From Dysidea avara (lineage: Eukaryota; Porifera; Demospongiae; Dictyoceratida; Dysideidae): a stretch of DNA of 64,000 nucleotides. The notes under the pieces are model-generated. The model had not been told where the DNA came from. It did no database searches and saw only the letters and a list, made by a program, of their open reading frames with translations. Below, one piece after another: positions 36,916-49,392 of the stretch (position 1 is the first letter of the stretch; every line of letters begins with the position of its first letter). The translations under genes were made by a program, and so were the position numbers. Where the stretch lies: positions 4,675,098 to 4,739,097 of the forward strand of contig NC_089276.1 of the NCBI RefSeq assembly GCF_963678975.1. The letters run 5' to 3'.

Positions 36916-39900
36916 TTGTTTCTAGCAATGCTTATGTGGAGCAGGAGACGTCACGTTTTATCACGTGCCCTGCAGCGCTTGGTGGGAGGAGCTGACTTTT
37001 ACAGTTTCCAGGAGAAAAGTGAAAATAGCTATCAACTGAAAAGATTTTATTGTAAGGCAAGCATAACAGCTAAGAAAATACCTGCCAAACAAAAACAATC
37101 GCTTTACAAGCAATTTCAACGAATCAAGGATCAGTACAAAGACTTCATCCTTTTATTTCAAGTTGGTGATTTTTACGAGATCTACGATGGTGATGCTAGC
37201 GCTGTGGCGGACAAGACATCGCTGCGCATCGCCAAACACGGTGGTGGTAAGCTGATGGCGGGATTTCCCAAGAGATCGCTAGCTGAATGGAGCAGGGTGT
37301 TGGTGAAGGCAGGATTTCAGTTAGCTGTATGTAACCAGGCTCCAGGAAGGTAATGATTTTCACCTAGGTTCCTTCCATCAGGATGTTTTTAAGATTTGGT
37401 GTGGGCAGGAGGCTTATTATCATTATTTTATGTGACTGCTCTATTAGAGTATCTCAATCCTTCAAGGCCAGGAAACTATAAGCTTCTTTGTGAGCAACTG
37501 TTGTTTGTGTGCAGGGCTCCACTGAAAATCAGTGTTATTACAGAGTGGACCCCTGTTAAAATATTACAATTGCAACCGTTCTTTCTATAGCTTGATTTTA
37601 TTGTGTTTTTAGCAATACAAAATAGGAGGCTTCATAGTATATAGCAGCACAGGAAGAGATTTTGGAGAAATAACAACATTTGAATGTGGGTGTCCAGAGG
37701 TGATTTGGGTGCAGGGTGGGAAATTACACTCTCATTGGGTAGTTTCTACAGTTAGCTATGAGTAGTGATCCTAGTGGAATAATATCTAATGATATCAGAC
37801 TAGACACTGTACAATGCCGGATCATTTTTCACTACTGTTGTGTAAAATTGAATGTTTTTCTGTGTATTTCTCATTACAGTTTTGAGAGTGGTAGTCGTCT
37901 GATGAAGCGTCAAGTAGTGAAACTGATCACACCAGGTACACTGCTGGAACCACTAGACCAACATGCCAACTACCTACTCTCTGTCTACCCTGGACCCAGT
38001 CATCTACTGGGGCTTGCGTGGATAGACCTCTCCACAGCTGCTTTTCAGGTATGCCATATATGTAGTACTCCAGGATTTGAGAGGCTGTTAGAGATGAGCC
38101 CTTGCACTCCCTAGTGACACATTACCTTGATTTATTGTTCAAGCAAGTATACCTATTAAGTTTGAAGTAAAATGGCTGAGTATTGATTTGCAGTGTTGGG
38201 CAAGTTACTTTTTAAAGTAACTAGTTACATATTACATATTACTTGCAGCTGAACTAATTAGTTACAGTTACATATTACTCATAAAATAAAGTAACTATAA
38301 TAATATTACATATTATATTACTTTGTGTCCACGGCCTTAAGCTGTCACGTGTGAAACTACCACCTTATCACGTGACATAATTGCGTTGTTGGACAATGTG
38401 CAAATCTTGGTTATAAGTAAGAAGCTGGTGAATAAGCTTCATTCAGTAGGCTTCATTACTTCGTTGTGGTTAGGCGTTACTCAGTGGATCACTAACGAGA
38501 TTAGTAACTTCGTTACTTGTAGTAATAATATTATGTAATATTAGATTCTTTACAGTAACTATATTACTTAGGTAACGGGTTACATTTGTAAGTAAAATAA
38601 CTGAGTTATATTACCTGTTTTTATAGCATATTTTGTTATATTACTTAGTTACCACAAAAGTAATAATATTACGTAACGCGTTACTCCCAACACTGTTGAT
38701 TTGTGTTAGAAGATTTCATGTTGATCTGAACAGTTGCCATGGCATTTTTAACTGAGCATGCATTTTCTATTATCATCTCTTTGGTATGAAAATTTTCATT
38801 ATAGCATTTTTGGTATGTACATTTTTATAACTTTTAAAAAAAAAGTAGTCTCTAGCTAGTTATCATTATCTTTGGTGTGGGACATTTTACAAAAATTCTT
38901 ACTGTGTATTTTCAACTGAAAAAAAAATCTTTTAGAAGTGTTGATTCACCTTTCAGGTACAAATCCTGATCCTATGTTGCAAGCTCAATTTATAATACAC
39001 AATTTCACTGTTCCGGTTGTCTAATAGACTGAAATAGTTTATTAGTTTGTATGCTTGATAATTGTTCATGTCTTATTAGATCAGCTCTACTGCAGCTGAA
39101 AATGTTGATGAAGAAGTTGAGAGGATTTCCCCAGCTGAAGTACGTACAGACATTTTTCTGTATTATATACCACACTCTATAAATTTTATGTGTTGTAAAT
39201 AAATGAGTCACACACACTATATATTATCGTCAGGTGGTATTACCTGAGCACACATTTGATCAGTTACAGTCTAGTAGTGGTCAGTCAGTATTGGAGTCAT
39301 GTTCAGTACTACAAGAATGTCACCTCACTGCTGTACCTGATCAGTGGTATAGTGATCATGTGACTACAACAGACAAACAGTGAGCCACACCCACTTTACC
39401 TGCAACTTGTACTGTACTCATCTCTCCTTTAGGGGTAGGAATTTGTCTTCACTATTTGATGGTAGCCAGTTTTCACATATTGAAGTAAGTAGACATACAC
39501 GAGACAACACTGATATACAGAACTTGGTGTAAAGAATTTCTTTTCAATATTGCCATTCATCATGTTTGCATGTGTGATGTAATATCAACCCTTAAAGATG
39601 TTAAGTATTATTGAGCCAGCTGCCTTGGATAACAGCTTGGCTGAATGAAGAGAATTTAATTACTGCTAAAATCAAATAACTGTCATACATACATAGTATT
39701 GGTAAGTTGGTACATGACAATCTAGCTTGTTAATACAGTGGAACCTGTTTTAGTGGCCACCTTTAAAGAAAGGCCCCTAGCCTACTAAGCATGCATGTCC
39801 ACCAATAATGCAGGCTATTGCAAATATTACAGTAATGCAAGTTTGCACGTGAAAGTACCTTGGCAAGAGTTATAAAAGTTTTCACAGTTGGGCAAACACT

Positions 39901-42900
39901 CTTACTTGGTCAACATGATTTATCAACTGCAAGTATCTCTGTCAAAAAGTTTAGAAGTATTAAAATATCTTTACCAGCCTAGTGAGCCTCTTCTGTTCCA
40001 CACTGAACCATTGAGAATGGCTGTAACCTTCACACCTGACAAGCAATGGTTGCTAAACATTTTAAATGATTTTATGTCATACTGCGTTTTGTGTGCGATC
40101 CCTCTATTGTACAGACACTTACCTATTATATCAAGACCAAAAATTGGTCAGTAGGTGACCTTTTGACTATCACACTCATTACAGCATGTGTAGCACAATT
40201 GTCCACTGTAGAAGACAGCTGGTGCTGGACTGTTGAACTTCATCCTACACACTCAGAAGGACATTGTCCCTCATCTGTCTAGTCCTGTGAGATACCATAG
40301 AGACCTTCACATGTCTATTGATGCTAACACAAGAAGAGCATTAGAGATTATCAAGTAATGTGTTGTATAGTGATGTGTGTATTTTGTGCATGTGTGCATC
40401 CAATACCTACATATATAATATATATATATGTATGTATGTTGTGTATGCAGTTATGTCATAGTAGGTTAGGTACTTACAGTTCCATTATCCACATATAGTC
40501 CAGCACAAGGCAACACCAGGAAGTCTACTCTGCTGGGTAGTATTGATAAGACAGTCACAGCTGGAGGTACTCGTCTACTGAAGAACAAAATCACGTATGA
40601 TAACCTGTTAGCTCCTGTGCTCTCAGAAGCTGACATCACCACTTTCATAATTTATAACACAGTTTCTGTTGGCCAGCCTTGCAGATCAGATGCTGTGTAC
40701 TAGATGATAATGTTTCTTTTTTATTATCAGAGTCTTTAATACTTTTTTTCGAAGGTTGCATGATTGCACAGGTGGCAAACAGTAGCAGTGTAAGCATTGC
40801 ATTTGTGTAGAGGCTGTGTGTGTGTGTGTGCATGCGTGCGTGCGTGGGTGTGTTTGTGTGATATTTTATCTTTTTGTTTATACTTCTACCAGAGCTCCTT
40901 CTACTGATCTGGATGAGATCCACCAGTAAGGTCACATCCTACAGATGTGACTACCTCATTACTGTACTGCTACTTGTAGCCACCTCAACTGTGTGGAGGT
41001 GTTCTACCATAAACCAATGGAGTCTAAGAACCTCCAGTTAACTCTGAAGTCCTGTGCTGACCTGGAACGTATAATTCAAAAGGTAATACCGATGATGTGT
41101 GGGCGAATAATACCAACAGTTGTGGCAAGAGTTCATTTCGTACTCTCTGAAACTGTCGTATATGTATACTACAATGGAACTTCACCCCTAGTGTGTTTCT
41201 GACATTGTGTGCAATGTTACCTTTTAACTTCTCTAATAGAGAAGTCATGCTTTGTGTACAAGTTAAGGGGATTTCTTTATAACATGTTTCTACAGATTGC
41301 AACAGACACAGTTACACCATATGACCTACAGATGATGGTAGTTACATTTAAGGCAATTGGTAAGCTATCCCTTATTGATGGTATTGTGTAATAGTGTGTC
41401 TGTGTTGTAGACAGTATTAAGGATATGGTGAAGAGTGAATTTTCTGATCTCTCTGTGGAGTACAGTGATTTGAAGTCGTTCCCTGACCTGATTACTGAAC
41501 TGAATAATGCAATAGGAAGTTACAGCAGTAGTGTGAGAAATATTAAAGTTGGTATGTGTAGTTGGCTGTTAGACTATTACTGTATTTGTAGTGTACACAT
41601 GTGAGTGTGGTGCACATATGTAAGACTGCATTGTGCGTGCTTGTGTATAGCCCTCATTTGTATACTTGTTTACCACATATTTGTATGTTGTTAGGTTATT
41701 CACGTAAGGTTGATAAACTCCGTGAAGGTTTGGAGGAGAACCGCAAACAAGCTGAAGATCTCTGTGAAGAACTAAGGTATCACAACAATTCATGGAATTA
41801 AAGTGACATTTATTTTAGGGGTCAGTGTGGCCTGACTAAGATGGCAGTGGTGGAAAACAGATATTGTCTCCGCCTGTTTGAGGTATCCAAATCACAAGCC
41901 CCTAAAGCTGAGAACTGTTCAGAACTAGTGAAGTACACAGTACACATCGAATAACTTATTGTACCATTATCTTAACTGTACACTAGGATAGAGCAGACAG
42001 CTGGCAAGACAAGATACAGGTGAATATGCTCCATTAATAATTAAACTCTTTCTCATTGTCATTTTAAATGATGAAAGTTCATCTTTTATCTGCTTTACCA
42101 GTGAGAGTGAACACTGGAGGCAAAGCCTGTACATGCAAGTAGCAGCTTTATTCTATCATGATCAGATTTACAAAATGATATCTTCCACACATGAAAGAAA
42201 TAACCACAAGTTAAGAATATGGGACATAACTCTACACATAGAAACATGTAAAATTTTAACCATTTCCCGTGTTGTATTACTTCTAAACAAATTTCATGGA
42301 AAACTGGTTGTGTGTGGAACACACCTGGTTGCAAATCCAGTCACACAAACTATTGAAGTACTATTTATATGGTTATCCAACCAACTGTTTTATTATTCAC
42401 AGCCCTAAGCACAATGTGAATCATAGCCATGTTTTTTTGTTTTGTTTTTTTTTAATTTCGTACATATTTTAGTCACGTAAAGCTGCAGCAATTGAACTCA
42501 GAATATCAGACACTTCAGGAAAAACATGAAGCCGCTCAGGACAGTGCCTTCAAAGATCTCTGTGCTAAGGTTTGTCTGCCACTTCACTGCTGTAATTGTG
42601 TGAGGTACTTGCTGTAGGTTTTAGAAAATGCTGATGAAATTAGTAAATCTACACTGGCCATTTCTAGAATGGATGTGGCTGTTTCATTAGGTCTTGTGGC
42701 TTCTGGCAGGGTGAGTGTATGTATGTGTATTTGTATGTATGTATTCTGTCTACAGGGCTATTGTAAACCAGTGATGGTGAAAGAACCGGTGTTTCACATT
42801 AAGGCTGGCAGGCATGCAGTAGTGGAGGCTATGCAAAAAGGTATAATTGTTTTGCTAACAAAACACTCCAATATAACAGTCACACTGTTGAGCGTTCTAT

Positions 42901-43827
42901 TAGAGTGTTTTCGTGATATGGAGTTACTTGGCTGATGATGCTGTTTCCCTGTATAAATAAATTGTATATATATGTGAGTTGTTTGCTTCTGAATCTACCA
43001 CAATATTCAATCTACCACAATATTTAATACTTTCCCACAATAGTTTTTAAATGCTTTTCCTGTGATTGCAGCATAATAGAAAATGCAAATACTCTAATAA
43101 AGCAGTCAGGTGTGTATAGTTCAGGGATACCATACAGTACTTATAGCTCTGTTTGAATGAAATGTTACACAGCTATATTCCCATAGACCACTTTGTGAGC
43201 AATGACTGTGACTTGGCTGAAGATAAACTATGGTTGATAACAGGACCCAACATGGGAGGTATAGATCAGATCTATGACATTATCATGTAACATACCTTGT
43301 TTATAGGAAAGAGTACCTTTCTCAGACAGAATGCTCTGATGACCATTCTAGCACAGGTGTGTAGTTTGTGTGACTACAGTAACTCTATGTACTATCACTA
43401 ACTGCAATGTTAATATTATAAAAAAAGCTATATCACCTAGTCACTTCTGGGGAGTTGACAGGATAAGAAACTTTTTCCCGAGTTCTAATTTTTATATGAA
43501 TGGTGCCTCCTGCCAAGAGTCTTTATTTATTATGTATTAGTAAGAATTAGCATATGTATTAAAGTATTTCTGTAGATGGGTAGTTTTATACCAGCTGAAG
43601 AAGCCACCATTGGTGAGTATCTTCAACTGTAGTTACTGTGTGATGTTGTGTGATGTTGTGTAGGAGTTGTGGACCGGCTGTTTGCTAGAGTTGGAGCCAG
43701 TGATAATGTTGTAAAGCACATCTCCACCTTCCATATGGAAATGTCAGAGACTGCCCATATCATCTCTCATGCTACGCCTCATTCCGTTGTGATCCTGGAT
43801 GAAATTGGTGTGCACATTACACTACAC

Positions 43828-43882
<55 letters not shown>

Positions 43883-45135
43883 GCGCACGCACACACACAC
43901 ACACATACACACGCACACGCATACACACACCATAGAAACACCATTTGGATGACTCATATAGAAGCAGAAGCTTCCTAACTCTCTTGCCACATGACATTGA
44001 GTAAGCTTAGAATTTAGGTCATACCCAAAGAGGGTAGAAAGGTGAACACTACACATACACAATGCATATACTCACTAGTAATACCACCCATACCTCTCTC
44101 TCTTAACAGGTCGAGGGACATCAGCCATGGAGGGCTTATCCATAGCCTGGGCAGTAATGGAACACCTACACAATGTTATTGGTATGTTGCTAACACTATT
44201 ATGGTATCACTACCACTGACTGTACACCTATTTCCTGTTGGCTAGGTTGTCGTACTCTACTGGCCACTCACTATCATGAGTTGGAGTCACTGGCCCAATC
44301 CCTGTCCAGAGCAGGCTGCTATAAACTGGTAGCAGAAAGATCTGAAGATGACCTGATATTCACTTATAGGATAGAGGTGATGTTACTTATTTTGCTTTAG
44401 TTTACCATTGTAAATAAACCATCTTAACTTTGATAAAATGATGGCTTGTCTCAAGGTTTTTGCAACTTGACTATCGTGGTCAGGTTTTATGAGCAGGTTT
44501 TTCGAGGAAAAAATATTTTGTGGATTTGCCACCATTAGGGCACAATTTTTTACGAAATAGCTGCCAATCCGTCCTCTCAGAAAAAAAACCCTGTAATTGG
44601 GTTGTTTGCCTTGTATTTGTGCAATCTTAGAGAAGTTCCTTACCCTTCATGTATTGTTCCACTTAGCCAGGAGTCTCTGAGAGCATGTTTGCTATCGATG
44701 TGGCACAGTTGTGTGGAGTACACGGTGACATTATCAGTAGAGCTCAGGTGACCAGTGTATTGTGTACTTGTGTATCCCTTACCTGGGAGAAATCTGACTG
44801 CTCTATTAGAGTAATTGTGTATGTACCAGTGTACTGTCTTGCCTGTTGCTTTAAACCCCACTAATACTGCTGAATAACATACTGCCATTTATTACAGACC
44901 ATCCTTGCTTCACATGACACTGATTCGGTGCTCTCCACTCCATCTGCTGTAACAGTTACAAACCAAGTTACTTCAAAAGCTGAAGAAGAATGTCTTAATG
45001 GTAATATTTTACCAATTTATATGCTTATGATTTCTGTCTTTAGCTCTCAGAGCACTGCGCCCTGATAAAATGACTCCTAAGGAAGCACTGGATCTCTTCT
45101 ACAACCTGAAATCCACTCTCAGCAGACAGAAATGA
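36916..45135 (+). CDS. MSH1: MutS homolog of the MSH1 (mitochondrial) type, complete
   Basis: Twenty-six exons: 36916-37349, 37880-38048, 39080-39139, 39234-39379, 39433-39484, 40212-40354, 40499-40594, 40893-40925, 40980-41082, 41296-41359, 41411-41551, 41695-41776, 41819-41932, 41987-42019, 42473-42569, 42618-42710, 42756-42840, 43187-43258, 43307-43356, 43576-43612, 43664-43807, 44110-44181, 44246-44376, 44667-44747, 44898-45000, 45044-45135. The total is 2727 nt, 908 residues, in phase throughout. The N-terminus ([20 protein letters not shown]) is basic, lacks early acids and looks like a mitochondrial presequence. Domain I has [14 protein letters not shown] with the mispair-reading F-Y-E at 86-88. 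Connector and core follow ([28 protein letters not shown]). The ATPase has Walker A GPNMGGKST (668-676), Walker [13 protein letters not shown] (D747, E748) and the bacterial-style ATHYHEL. It ends in a short helical tail ([14 protein letters not shown]) without the HNH or GIY-YIG domain of coral mtMutS or plant MSH1. Its likely role is mitochondrial DNA mismatch repair. The FYE motif excludes MSH2/4/5; MSH6 and MSH3 have long N-terminal extensions absent here. Confidence 0.85.
38191..38695. mobile_element. hAT-type MITE with perfect 8-bp target duplication
   Basis: This lies in intron 2 of the MutS gene. Ends CAGTGTTGGG and CCCAACACTG are exact reverse complements and continue into runs of AAGTTACTTT / GTAACGCGTTAC-like sequence. 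TTGATTTG flanks both sides (38183-38190 and 38696-38703). 505 bp, no coding capacity. The 8-bp duplication and CAG...CTG ends point to hAT mobilisation. Confidence 0.85.
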
Positions 45136-45301
45136 TGTAACATATTTACAATTCATGCATTCTTTGATTCAAATCACTCAGATTATTTTTAATGACCAGA
45201 TCCAAGCTGTACACATAATTTTTGTGTTATAATTATAATTCACGTGATCAATATAATTGGATTTTTACAAAGCGTCACGAAATTCAAAATACCAATTTTA
45301 A
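45136..45301 (+). promoter_or_regulatory. Short spacer: MutS 3' end and CIP2A promoter
   Basis: Only 166 bases lie between the MutS stop and the CIP2A start, with no canonical AATAAA. The CIP2A promoter either sits here or overlaps the MutS 3' exons. The two genes could be partly co-transcribed; this is inference from spacing. Confidence 0.4.
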
Positions 45302-48073
45302 ATGGCAGCCCGCGCTGTGAGTACGCGACTGGTGTTGACAACTTTCTACGATATCTTGTCGAGGTTGAAACTCAAAGCTACTTCCAGTGACGTGAGAGAA
45401 GCAGAACGACAAATTGACGTGCTATTGACTGCCACCGGCTCCGTACATAATTTGGAATACGAACCAGCAGAACTGAAGAAATGTATCAATTCCATGATAG
45501 TATTAGTAGACCAGGACCACAGTACTGTAGTGTTACTAGAGAAGATATTAAAACTGTTAGAAAATTTCGCCTCGGATGAATCGTTGAAGAATTACATGAT
45601 ATTTCAATGCCAGCTATTGGCAAAATTGTGTAATAACTTTAGAAGGTGGAAGAACAGGTCCCACACAGACACAACACTAATACAAGCACTAAACCTGCTC
45701 TGTAAACTAACTGGTGAAGTAGTGCTGAAATGTCCTGATGGAATCCTTGAGGAAATAGTCCAGTATACACTATCAGTTGTAAGGGCTGGATCGTGTGATG
45801 AGGTAACTGTGTTGTGTATGGAGTCACTAGCTAATATGTGTAGATACAGTGTGTCAGTGAGGGCTTATATCAAAGGCCAACCATCCATTAAAGCAGTTCA
45901 GAAAAGTTTGATCAGTTACTTGTCACAGGGACAACTTGCTATCATTGTTACATCAATACATGTCTTAGCTAGCCTCTGTCTGTATGATGACCTAGGTGAG
46001 TCTCTATTTAACAGTAAGAATGTTGATCAAACTTTTCAAGTGGCTTTCAATGTGTTGCTCAAAAGTCCCACATACCGGCCGAAGGCAAGAGCCGTAGATG
46101 TGTTGGTGGATATTGTACAATGTGAACGTATTCAGAAATGTCTATATCAGTACCACAGCCTATCACAATTTATTGAGATAATTGTGTCTTCGCTGCCATC
46201 AGTGGATGGTGATACATACTCGAAATTGATGGAACTGTTTGTGGCATTCATGCAGGTAAAAGGAATTCGTGGTTCACTGTGCAAGTTGTTTCTTAAACTG
46301 AACGATGCAACTGGTCTGCCAGCCCAGCCCAACCAACCATTCAATAGTACCATAGAATGGATGAACAGTAAAAATCAACAGTACTCTAAAACAATTATCA
46401 CTGTATTAGATTTCCTTACTGAGTTATTCACTGAAGTGATTGATGCTGGGTTTAGCAATGCCTGTGCTCCCTTCGTTGAAACATTAGTGCAACATTTGGT
46501 AAAGCACAGGCTTCATCCTCCGAACTACAAGAGGAAAGACAGACACGTAAGGTTCTCCACTTTAAGAGCACTCAAGACTCTTCATATCTGCCTTGTACTG
46601 AGTAACAATACATCATACATTGGACTGTTAGGGAACAATCTGAAGGGTCAGTTTTTGTCAACATTAATTCAGGGACAACTAGTACACAACCCAATTGTTG
46701 TGGCTTGTGACACAGAGGAGCAGTGTGACTGGGCAATGACTGGTTTAGAGGTGTTCCTACAAGCTACTGTGTTAGCTATCAAGCTTAGAACACTGTCCAG
46801 TTACATTAATGAAGTTGTGCAGAACACTGTTACAGATAGCAGAATGATGAAGCTACTTGCACAAGCACTAAATGTCCAGGATAAGGGCTATATTCAAGCT
46901 GCATTGGTGGTCATTAAAGCAGGCTGTACTCATGCAGAATTTCAGTTACAATCTCTTGCAGACAGCATTGCAGCCATGAACCATGAGCAAGCACAAGTCC
47001 ACCTTGTTCCCAAAGAGGACTCAGTGATAAGCCACACAAGCAGTACAAGTACTGGACAATCTCCTTCACAAATGTCTTCACAACCTAGTGCAGTACATCC
47101 TAGTGGAGTAGATGTTTCACTATCTCATAAACCAATTCCTGTGGACACTAGTGAAGTGGATGCACTGATTGATAGATTCAAGAGTGGAGTGGAACTACGA
47201 GATGCCAAGTCATCTGAAATAATGCAAGTTTATGAGTACAAGTTACAAGCCATGTACACAAAGGAGAGTCACTTACAAGACCTTTTGGAGGCTAAAGCTC
47301 TTGCTTTATCACAAGCAGATCGACTGATTGCTCAATATCGAGGAAGAAGGGCACAGGCAGATGCAGAGTGCTTAAAGTTGAGAAACATGTTACAAGAATC
47401 AGAAAAGAAATGCGAAGAACAGAAAGAGAGACTGGCGGAAGTCACTGCCAGCTCTGACAGCAATGTTGAAAAGTTGAAAGCACTTGATGGACAGAACAAG
47501 GTGTTGAAAAGAATCGTGGAAGAGAAGGAAAGACTTGATGTTGTGATGGAAGAACAGACAGCTGAGTTGGAACAATGTCGTGGATCACTGGCAGCACAGA
47601 CAGAAGAAAACAAGAAACTACTTGACGTCAACCAAAAACTCAGAAAGCAAACATCAACCATCAAACTACAGCACGACCATGCCATCTCAGAACTGGAAAA
47701 TCTGGAAAAGGAGAGGCAACAGCTAATACAGATTGTGGCAGACAAAGAGAAGCAAATTTTAGAACTACAATCAAACATCAACAAGTACAGCCAACAGTGT
47801 AACCAGCATGCACAGCGTAACACTAAACTAGAAGAAGAAATGGAAACACTAAATACCCAACTGTCCTCTGCCCAAGCTACCAACAGTATACTTACAGAAG
47901 AGGTAGCACGACTGGAACAATCATGTCAATCACTGGAGCAGCAGTTGTTACGCAGTAATCAGATAATACAACACCAGAAGAATGCCCTTGAACAGCATAC
48001 AATGATGGTTACTAGGATTCATGAACTGACATCTAACCCATCTCGGACTAGTCTTGAAGATGCTGACACATAG
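45302..48073 (+). CDS. CIP2A: CIP2A, PP2A-inhibitor / TOPBP1-partner homolog, single exon
   Basis: Uninterrupted 923-codon frame. Residues 1-560 are helical and armadillo-like (for example CMESLANMCRYSVSVRAYIK and SIHVLASLCLYDDLGESLF). A Ser/Thr-rich linker follows (~565-620). A long coiled coil runs from ~630 to ~905. The most diagnostic block is KESHLQDLLEAKALALSQAD plus RLIAQYRGRRAQAD near residue 655, nearly identical to human CIP2A, which also ends with an IHxL motif like MVTRIHELTS here. Length is close to human CIP2A (905). Human CIP2A stabilises oncoproteins by restraining PP2A-B56 and works with TOPBP1 on broken mitotic chromosomes. Whether that holds here is inferred. The absence of introns is striking beside a 26-exon neighbour. 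The start was chosen as the first in-frame ATG, 167 bases after the MutS stop. Confidence 0.93.
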   Translation: MAARAVSTRLVLTTFYDILSRLKLKATSSDVREAERQIDVLLTATGSVHNLEYEPAELKKCINSMIVLVDQDHSTVVLLEKILKLLENFASDESLKNYMIFQCQLLAKLCNNFRRWKNRSHTDTTLIQALNLLCKLTGEVVLKCPDGILEEIVQYTLSVVRAGSCDEVTVLCMESLANMCRYSVSVRAYIKGQPSIKAVQKSLISYLSQGQLAIIVTSIHVLASLCLYDDLGESLFNSKNVDQTFQVAFNVLLKSPTYRPKARAVDVLVDIVQCERIQKCLYQYHSLSQFIEIIVSSLPSVDGDTYSKLMELFVAFMQVKGIRGSLCKLFLKLNDATGLPAQPNQPFNSTIEWMNSKNQQYSKTIITVLDFLTELFTEVIDAGFSNACAPFVETLVQHLVKHRLHPPNYKRKDRHVRFSTLRALKTLHICLVLSNNTSYIGLLGNNLKGQFLSTLIQGQLVHNPIVVACDTEEQCDWAMTGLEVFLQATVLAIKLRTLSSYINEVVQNTVTDSRMMKLLAQALNVQDKGYIQAALVVIKAGCTHAEFQLQSLADSIAAMNHEQAQVHLVPKEDSVISHTSSTSTGQSPSQMSSQPSAVHPSGVDVSLSHKPIPVDTSEVDALIDRFKSGVELRDAKSSEIMQVYEYKLQAMYTKESHLQDLLEAKALALSQADRLIAQYRGRRAQADAECLKLRNMLQESEKKCEEQKERLAEVTASSDSNVEKLKALDGQNKVLKRIVEEKERLDVVMEEQTAELEQCRGSLAAQTEENKKLLDVNQKLRKQTSTIKLQHDHAISELENLEKERQQLIQIVADKEKQILELQSNINKYSQQCNQHAQRNTKLEEEMETLNTQLSSAQATNSILTEEVARLEQSCQSLEQQLLRSNQIIQHQKNALEQHTMMVTRIHELTSNPSRTSLEDADT

Positions 48074-48513
48074 CCAATATGGTATTGTCTACAATGTGCT
48101 CTAATGTGTATATTGTGTAATTTGTGAATGTGCATTGAAGATTTTGTATCATTTGGTTGTTATGCCATTCTTGAAGGTATACATAAAACAGAACCTGAAT
48201 TTTGTGACTTGCATACTTGTTCTCCTTTTCAGCCACCTTACTATACAAGTATGTCCCAAAATTAACTAAGACATACTGTGCATGCGGTACGTACTTATCC
48301 AGGACCACCTAAAAGTCCATAACTCTTAAACTCTAATACAAAACAAAATTCCACTATTCTAATAGAACACTGAGGACATATACATGTTTAGGTCTATTAG
48401 GTGGTCCTAAAATGGTTTCATTGTAACTTATGTTGGATTTAGAATGCCATAGATAGTTTAATGAATCTTTACAAGTTCTCACTGTACAAGTGCAGTAGGA
48501 CACACATTTATGT

Positions 48514-48519
48514 AATAAA
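48514..48519 (+). terminator. Candidate poly(A) signal AATAAA of CIP2A
   Basis: AATAAA 441 bases after the CIP2A stop. A 3' UTR of that length is plausible, but no transcript evidence is available. Confidence 0.45.
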
Positions 48520-49392
48520 TTATTGACAAAACATGTAAAAATGAAGACATTTTATGCTTCAGTTGTGTCAAGAGAGTTGACGGAGTTGTGAGGTACATGT
48601 TAAGTGATGATAGGTGAGCTAGATGTTTTATGGCCGTTATGATTTTGCAGCCATCTTGAAGGAATATGCTGGTACCAAATGGTGAAGTTTATAGTAGTCC
48701 AGAAAAGTCTTGGCTACATTCCTGCCCAACCTCAAGTCTTGTATTCTGTTAAGGAATATTCTGAATGAGTTACTACTTACTCTAGTTAACTGTATTGTGA
48801 AATCCTAATGCAAAAATTTCTTACACATTTTTTTAAAGATCAAGATTCTCTAATAGAGCAGTCATTCTCAAAAATATTTTTGCACGAAAATAAAAACTAT
48901 GGTAGCTACTCTCATATTCAAATTGTCACAATTAAATCCTCAAAATATCTACTAAAGAGACCAAAAACACGGAGAGATCTGAGGGAAGACCCGTGAACCA
49001 ATGCAACTTATTCTGACAAATCTAGCCAACATTGGAGAATATATAGCTACTTATCATCCCGCAGCTGGACATTTCTCTGTACCTTTCAGATTTTTCGTAC
49101 GTGGGGCAGCTGCAAGGCATTCTCCTACCAAGTGACTCTCCTACTGATGCATCCCAGATAGCTACTGTAGTTACATTTGTAACTTACTTGTGGTCTTGGC
49201 CTTGAGCTGCCATGATTCCTTTCGTGATGCCGTCTGAAATTCTTGAATGCGGTCTGAAATTCTTGAATGCGGTCTATGCATGATTAGCGTCAGTCCCTGC
49301 AAGCAAAAGGAACCGTCAAATTAAATTTGTCAAAGAGACAAGTTGTTCAATTCATCAAATATTTTACCATCAAAATTTCTGTTTTTACGGTA

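Noticed and set aside
36916..45135. Bacterial contamination or recent transfer as source of the MutS gene
   Set aside because: 26 exons with GT-AG introns, local MITEs in its introns and tight linkage to animal genes on both sides.
47332..47883. 183-codon minus-strand frame
   Set aside because: Antisense of the CIP2A coiled coil; Ser/Cys-rich translation is a codon-bias artefact.
48999..49310. Downstream exons for the CCP6 C-terminus (ASVGESLGRRM; LTLIMHRPHSRISDRIQEF)
   Set aside because: Open frames with possible splice sites, but no convincing match to the family and no phase agreement.
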